Source: DSM-111022 sp043424535
GTDB lineage: Bacteria; Bacillota; Bacilli; Lactobacillales; Aerococcaceae
Reading direction: 5' to 3'
Length of the DNA: 9,434 bases
Assembly (NCBI GenBank): GCA_043424535.1
Contig: JBHWOV010000069.1
Span: 1 to 9,434 of the forward strand
Shown: one piece after another, positions 6,111-9,434 of the stretch
Position numbering within the stretch: the stretch's first letter is position 1
How the letters are laid out: the number at the start of each line of letters is the position of its first letter
The notes under the pieces: model-generated
Told to the model about the DNA's origin: nothing
Databases searched by the model: none
The model's input: the letters and a program-made list of their open reading frames with translations, nothing else
Made by a program: the position numbers and the translations under genes

Positions 6111-6155
6111 AACCTGATGCAATGAGGATTCCCTCAAGCATCAGGTTCTTTTTTT
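6111..6155 (+). terminator. Intrinsic terminator of rpmB, probably shared with the convergent operon
   Basis: AACCTGATGC (6111-6120) pairs perfectly with GCATCAGGTT (6138-6147), and inside it TGAGG pairs with CCTCA (6123-6127/6132-6136) around an ATTC loop. A C and seven T residues follow (6149-6155). On the minus strand the same hairpin follows the dehydrogenase stop codon but is trailed only by TTAATTTATTAT, a weaker signal, so it may serve both directions. Confidence 0.93.
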
Positions 6156-6157
6156 AT

Positions 6158-7117
6158 TTAATAATCTTTTTTAGCGTTGAATTGATTCATTGCTAGCGTA
6201 CCGTCTGTTGCATATTGTTCTAAATTTTTATAAAACACACTAAATACCGCATCTCTAAAATGCTCGACTACACCAGATGTATGCGGCGTGATAATCAAAT
6301 GTTTCGCCTCCCAAAGTGGACTCTCTTCTGGTAAAGGTTCTTCTTGGAAAACATCTAAATAAGCGCCCGCAATCACTTCTTCATTTAATGCAGTAGCTAT
6401 ATCTTCTTCAATGACCGCATCCCCACGGCCGACATTGATAAAAATCGCTTCTGGATTCATTTTTTCGAAAAATGATTGATTAAATAAACCACGTGTCTGG
6501 GAAGTTGAAGGCATAGTATTCACAATGATCTCAGCCTCGCCAATCACGGTATCTGCGTCTTCTGTCGCTACTGTTTGGTCATAATGCTCCACTTCGCGAC
6601 CATCAGTATTGACGCCAATCACCTTCATGCCAAAGACTTGCGCAATCTTGGCGATTTTCTGACTGAGAGAACCTGTCCCAAATAAGAGAATGACTTTATC
6701 ATTGACTTGTTTTAAATCATCCATATAGGTTTGATTCCAATGGTGTTCAGATTGGTCGGCTAGCGCTTGATACATTCCCCGATAGTTACTTAAAATATAG
6801 GCAAAGACATTTTGCGCAATACTGTCGCCATGAATCCCAGACATATTCGATAAGAGAATGCGTGACGATTGCTTCACTTCATCCGGTAAAGCATCCATTC
6901 CAGCACTCGAATTTTGTAACCATTTGAGAACAGTCATCTCTTCAAAGTCAGCCGCTGTCCAATCATGATTCCAGCCTAAGAGAATTTCAATGTCTGCTCT
7001 TTCAGCTTCGCTGATGTCTGACATATCTTTCACTTGATAGTCTGACATTAAAGTTGCGATTGCTTGTTTATGTTTATCTTTTAAATCTTGATATAATGCA
7101 ATAATTGGTTTCGTCAT
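6158..7117 (-). CDS. D-2-hydroxyacid dehydrogenase, NAD(P)-dependent (GhrA/SerA-like fold)
   Basis: A 319-residue enzyme of the D-isomer-specific 2-hydroxyacid dehydrogenase family, which interconverts a 2-oxoacid and its D-2-hydroxyacid in the cytoplasm. The substrate loop SAGMDAL lies at 71-77. The dinucleotide loop is GTGSLS (147-152), in which Ser152 replaces the third Gly of GxGxxG. The catalytic triad is complete: Arg231 (NVGRG), Glu260 (QEEPLP) and His279 (PHTSG). After the second Rossmann strand the usual NAD-binding Asp is Asn170, followed by TDGR, which hints at NADP(H) use; this is inference. The exact substrate (glyoxylate, hydroxypyruvate, a branched 2-oxoacid or other) cannot be read from the sequence. 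The ATG directly follows the thiN stop codon (TAAATG), with AAAGGAAG (7126-7133) inside the end of thiN, so it is the last gene of the rsgA-rpe-thiN operon. Confidence 0.9.
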   Translation of the reverse strand: MTKPIIALYQDLKDKHKQAIATLMSDYQVKDMSDISEAERADIEILLGWNHDWTAADFEEMTVLKWLQNSSAGMDALPDEVKQSSRILLSNMSGIHGDSIAQNVFAYILSNYRGMYQALADQSEHHWNQTYMDDLKQVNDKVILLFGTGSLSQKIAKIAQVFGMKVIGVNTDGREVEHYDQTVATEDADTVIGEAEIIVNTMPSTSQTRGLFNQSFFEKMNPEAIFINVGRGDAVIEEDIATALNEEVIAGAYLDVFQEEPLPEESPLWEAKHLIITPHTSGVVEHFRDAVFSVFYKNLEQYATDGTLAMNQFNAKKDY

Positions 7118-7807
7118 TTATTTCACTTCCTTTACATACATTACCATAATCATACCTTGTTCAAAGGAAATCTGAATGGTTTGTCTCTCTTTGAATTCAT
7201 TACTAATCAGCGCCCGAGGATAGGAAAAGTCCGTCGCTGCTAATTCATATTCTGCCCCTACAATTTCTAATTGTTCAACGGGTGTCAGTGAGATCACCGA
7301 AAAATACGTCGCCCATGATTGATGGTGAAAAGAATATTCCCCCGCATCATAAAAAGCGAGTTGATGATTCTTCTCAATAAATTGCAGCGAAGGCAATAAT
7401 GTTTGAAAACGCGGTTGATAAATCATCCAAATATTCGCAATCAAATGATCCATCCGTCCATATAATTCCGTTCCCAGACCACCATAAATATAAATAACTC
7501 CAGATAATTCCAAATCTTGAATCAACAATAAAGCCAATTCTAAATCTGTATCATCCTTAGCCGAAGGATATTTTTTTATTTGCTGAGAATGCGCTTGAAT
7601 CTGCTCATAATCAGCTTCGGTCACCGAATCAAAATCGCCAATCGCATAATCGAGCGCATAGCCAGCTTCAATCAGCGCGGTGGCACCACCATCGACACCG
7701 ATAAAGAGGATTTGCTCATAATTTGGTAATAATGACTCGAGATGGTCTAAATATGGACGTGGCGCCCCGGCACAAATAATAATCGCTTGCTTTTCTTTAG
7801 AGTTCAT
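7118..7807 (-). CDS. thiN: Thiamine pyrophosphokinase
   Basis: A 229-residue thiamine pyrophosphokinase, which transfers pyrophosphate from ATP to thiamine to give the cofactor TPP. Visible motifs are VDGGA (38-42), GDFDS (57-61), KDDTD (84-88), the catalytic-core GGLG...GRMDHLIANI (109-126) and the C-terminal ISNEF (201-205). Between GGLG and GRMDH there are four extra residues (TELY, 113-116), whereas family members usually run GGxGGRxDH without a gap. The start is placed at the ATG at 7805-7807, which overlaps the end of rpe by 11 bases and matches the family N-terminus. No clear Shine-Dalgarno precedes it, so translation probably depends on coupling to rpe. A GTG 15 codons further upstream is in frame but has no better site. 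It sits between rpe and the dehydrogenase, the common Firmicute place for this gene. Confidence 0.93.
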   Translation of the reverse strand: MNSKEKQAIIICAGAPRPYLDHLESLLPNYEQILFIGVDGGATALIEAGYALDYAIGDFDSVTEADYEQIQAHSQQIKKYPSAKDDTDLELALLLIQDLELSGVIYIYGGLGTELYGRMDHLIANIWMIYQPRFQTLLPSLQFIEKNHQLAFYDAGEYSFHHQSWATYFSVISLTPVEQLEIVGAEYELAATDFSYPRALISNEFKERQTIQISFEQGMIMVMYVKEVK

Positions 7808-8450
7808 AATGTGGTTTGAGTGATTGAATAGCTTGGCTACGGTCTTCAGCACCGAAAATATAGGATCCAGCGACTAGCACATCTGCTCCGGCATCCAAAC
7901 AAATTTGCGCTGTCTCGGCATTGACGCCCCCATCGACTTCAATTTCATAATGATAGTGTTTTTCTTTGCGCCAAAAAGCTAATTGTTTTACTTTTGCCAT
8001 GGTTGATTCAATAAATGCTTGACCACCAAAACCAGGATTAACCGTCATCACTAAGACCAAATCGACCATATCGATGACCGGTAATACTGCTTCAATCGGC
8101 GTGCCAGGATTGACAACGACGCCCGCTTTTTTGCCTGTGGCTTTAATTTGTTGAATGACGCGGTGAATATGTTGCGTTGCTTCAACATGAACGGTAATGA
8201 TATCTGCTCCAGCATTCGCAACTTGTTCAACATAGCGTTCGGGTTGTTCAATCATTAGATGGACGTCGAACGTCGCATCGGTTAATGGACGAATACTCTC
8301 CATCACCATCGGTCCAAATGAAATATTCGGCACAAAGGTCCCATCCATCATATCAATATGTAAATAATCGGCGCCTTGTTCGACAATGGATACTACTTCT
8401 TCACCTAATTTAGAAAAATCGGCACTTAAAATAGACGGTGCAATTTTCAT
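7797..8450 (-). CDS. rpe: Ribulose-phosphate 3-epimerase
   Basis: A 217-residue TIM-barrel epimerase that interconverts D-ribulose 5-phosphate and D-xylulose 5-phosphate in the pentose phosphate pathway. The family signatures are all present: APSILSADFSKLGEE (4-18), HIDMMDGTFVPNISFGP (31-47), DVHLM (62-66), MTVNPGFGGQ (135-144) and EVDGGVN (171-177). The metal ligands and catalytic acids are H31, D33, H64 and D173. The C-terminal phosphate-binding part LVAGSYIFG (192-200) is intact. The ATG at 8448-8450 follows GAGGAGAG (8456-8463). It begins 15 bases after rsgA and overlaps the start of thiN by 11 bases, so the three are one transcript. Confidence 0.97.
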   Translation of the reverse strand: MKIAPSILSADFSKLGEEVVSIVEQGADYLHIDMMDGTFVPNISFGPMVMESIRPLTDATFDVHLMIEQPERYVEQVANAGADIITVHVEATQHIHRVIQQIKATGKKAGVVVNPGTPIEAVLPVIDMVDLVLVMTVNPGFGGQAFIESTMAKVKQLAFWRKEKHYHYEIEVDGGVNAETAQICLDAGADVLVAGSYIFGAEDRSQAIQSLKPHYEL

Positions 8451-8465
8451 CTTAACTCTCCTCTT

Positions 8466-9395
8466 CTATTTACGCTCATAACTCGGTTTTTGATTTTCAA
8501 TTTTTTGATACAATGCTAAATAATTTTTATAGCGCGATTCAGCGATCTCACCATTTTCGACACTTGCTTTGACATGGCATTTCGGTTCATTAATATGCAC
8601 GCAGGAACGGAATTTACATTGATTTGCCGCCTCCGCAATTTCTGGAAAGGCATATTGTAATTCTTCCTTTTCAATATCGATAATTTCTAATGAACTGAAT
8701 CCTGGTGTATCCGCCAAAAGTCCGTCACCAAATGGATACAATGTCACTGATCGTGTCGTATGACGTCCGCGATTCAATGATGAACTAATTTCTGCGGTTT
8801 CCAAATTCAAATCTGGCAAGAGTCCATTGATCATCGTCGATTTTCCGACACCCGATTGCCCAGCGACAACATAGACTCCATCGGTCATTATTTCCTTCAC
8901 CGCATCATATGCTTTTTGTGAGCCATCGATGACTAAGACTTGATAGCCGATATTGTCTTGATAGAGAGATTCGATTTCGGCTACTTTTTCTTGGGCTTCG
9001 TCCTGCCCTAGTTCTTCTTCTAGTAAATCATATTTTGTCAATATAATGATTGGTTCAATATGTTGGCCTTCAAATACGGCTAAAAATGTGTCGAGTAAAT
9101 TGTAAGAGAAAGCTGGTTCGACTAATGAAACAACAATCAACACATGGTCGATATTCGCAATGGGCGGTCGCACAAGCATATTTTCCCGTGGATGAATATG
9201 GACGAGACGGTCTTCGCTTTCTTGATTGACATGATCGATTTCGATATCGACATAGTCACCGACGAGTGGTTTTTCATCTTGATGGCGAAACAAGCCTTTT
9301 GGTTTGGTGGTGTAGCTTTCCCCATCGGCCCAGACATAATAAAACCCACTCAACGCATGATAAATAATTCCCTTTTTAATCTCTTTTTCTTGCAT
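8466..9395 (-). CDS. rsgA: Small-subunit ribosome biogenesis GTPase RsgA
   Basis: A 309-residue circularly permuted GTPase that acts in late 30S subunit maturation and checks the decoding centre. An N-terminal OB-fold (about 1-75) is followed by the permuted G motifs in the order G4-G1-G3: TKYD (120-123), the P-loop GQSGVGKS (179-186), the switch region RGRHTT (209-214) and DTPG (229-232). The C-terminal zinc site has C260, C265, H267 and C273 (the CKFRSCVH...C pattern), then a helical tail. Length is normal. The ATG at 9393-9395 follows AGGAGG (9400-9405) by four bases. It heads the visible part of the operon with rpe and thiN. In many Firmicutes the gene upstream is the PrkC/Stk Ser/Thr kinase, but only 39 bases upstream are in the window, so this is untested. 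Confidence 0.97.
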   Translation of the reverse strand: MQEKEIKKGIIYHALSGFYYVWADGESYTTKPKGLFRHQDEKPLVGDYVDIEIDHVNQESEDRLVHIHPRENMLVRPPIANIDHVLIVVSLVEPAFSYNLLDTFLAVFEGQHIEPIIILTKYDLLEEELGQDEAQEKVAEIESLYQDNIGYQVLVIDGSQKAYDAVKEIMTDGVYVVAGQSGVGKSTMINGLLPDLNLETAEISSSLNRGRHTTRSVTLYPFGDGLLADTPGFSSLEIIDIEKEELQYAFPEIAEAANQCKFRSCVHINEPKCHVKASVENGEIAESRYKNYLALYQKIENQKPSYERK

Positions 9396-9434
9396 AAACC
9401 CTCCTATATGTTTCTATTAAATAATTTTATACAA

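Noticed and set aside
8051..8251. Minus-strand 66-codon frame inside rpe
   Set aside because: It overlaps conserved rpe sequence in another frame and has no family features.
9137..9349. Minus-strand 70-codon frame inside rsgA
   Set aside because: It is an out-of-frame shadow of rsgA with no ribosome binding site or recognisable motif.

Overview
The window is ordinary core chromosome of a low-GC, non-sporulating Firmicute, most likely a lactic-acid-type coccus or rod of the order Lactobacillales. Three things support this. The L28 protein begins like those of enterococci and relatives (MAKECYYTGRKARSG). The gene order rsgA-rpe-thiN / rpmB / yloU-fakA-recG-plsX-acpP is the Firmicute arrangement, but it lacks the spoVM, sdaAB/sdaAA, fapR, fabD and fabG genes that Bacillus carries in the same stretch. 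The ribosome binding sites are strong AGGAGG types. The family and genus cannot be fixed from the sequence alone.

Layout, right to left along the minus strand: rsgA (ribosome-assembly GTPase), rpe (ribulose-phosphate 3-epimerase), thiN (thiamine pyrophosphokinase) and a D-2-hydroxyacid dehydrogenase form one tight operon with gaps or overlaps of at most 15 bases. It ends at a hairpin shared with the convergent rpmB. rpmB (L28) is the only plus-strand gene; it is monocistronic, with its own extended -10 promoter and a strong intrinsic terminator. Divergent from rpmB is a second minus-strand group: yloU (Asp23/Gls24 family), fakA (fatty acid kinase ATP-binding subunit, TTG start), recG (branch-migration helicase), plsX (acyl-ACP:phosphate acyltransferase) and acpP (acyl carrier protein, overlapping plsX by 8 bases).

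Functionally, fakA, plsX and acpP can form a route by which imported fatty acids become acyl-phosphate and then acyl-ACP. This resembles the plsX-acpB arrangement of Enterococcus faecalis, where the auxiliary ACP serves in sensing exogenous fatty acids; extending that role to this gene is inference. rsgA, rpmB and recG are translation and DNA-repair housekeeping genes.

No transposase, phage gene, CRISPR array, tRNA or rRNA was found. The most unusual non-coding feature is a 112-base block between fakA and recG, bounded by perfect 12-base inverted repeats with two nested hairpins and a further stem inside. It looks like either a small MITE-like repeat or a structured leader RNA of recG. The 308-base divergent yloU/rpmB spacer holds two recognisable promoters and several palindromes of unknown function.
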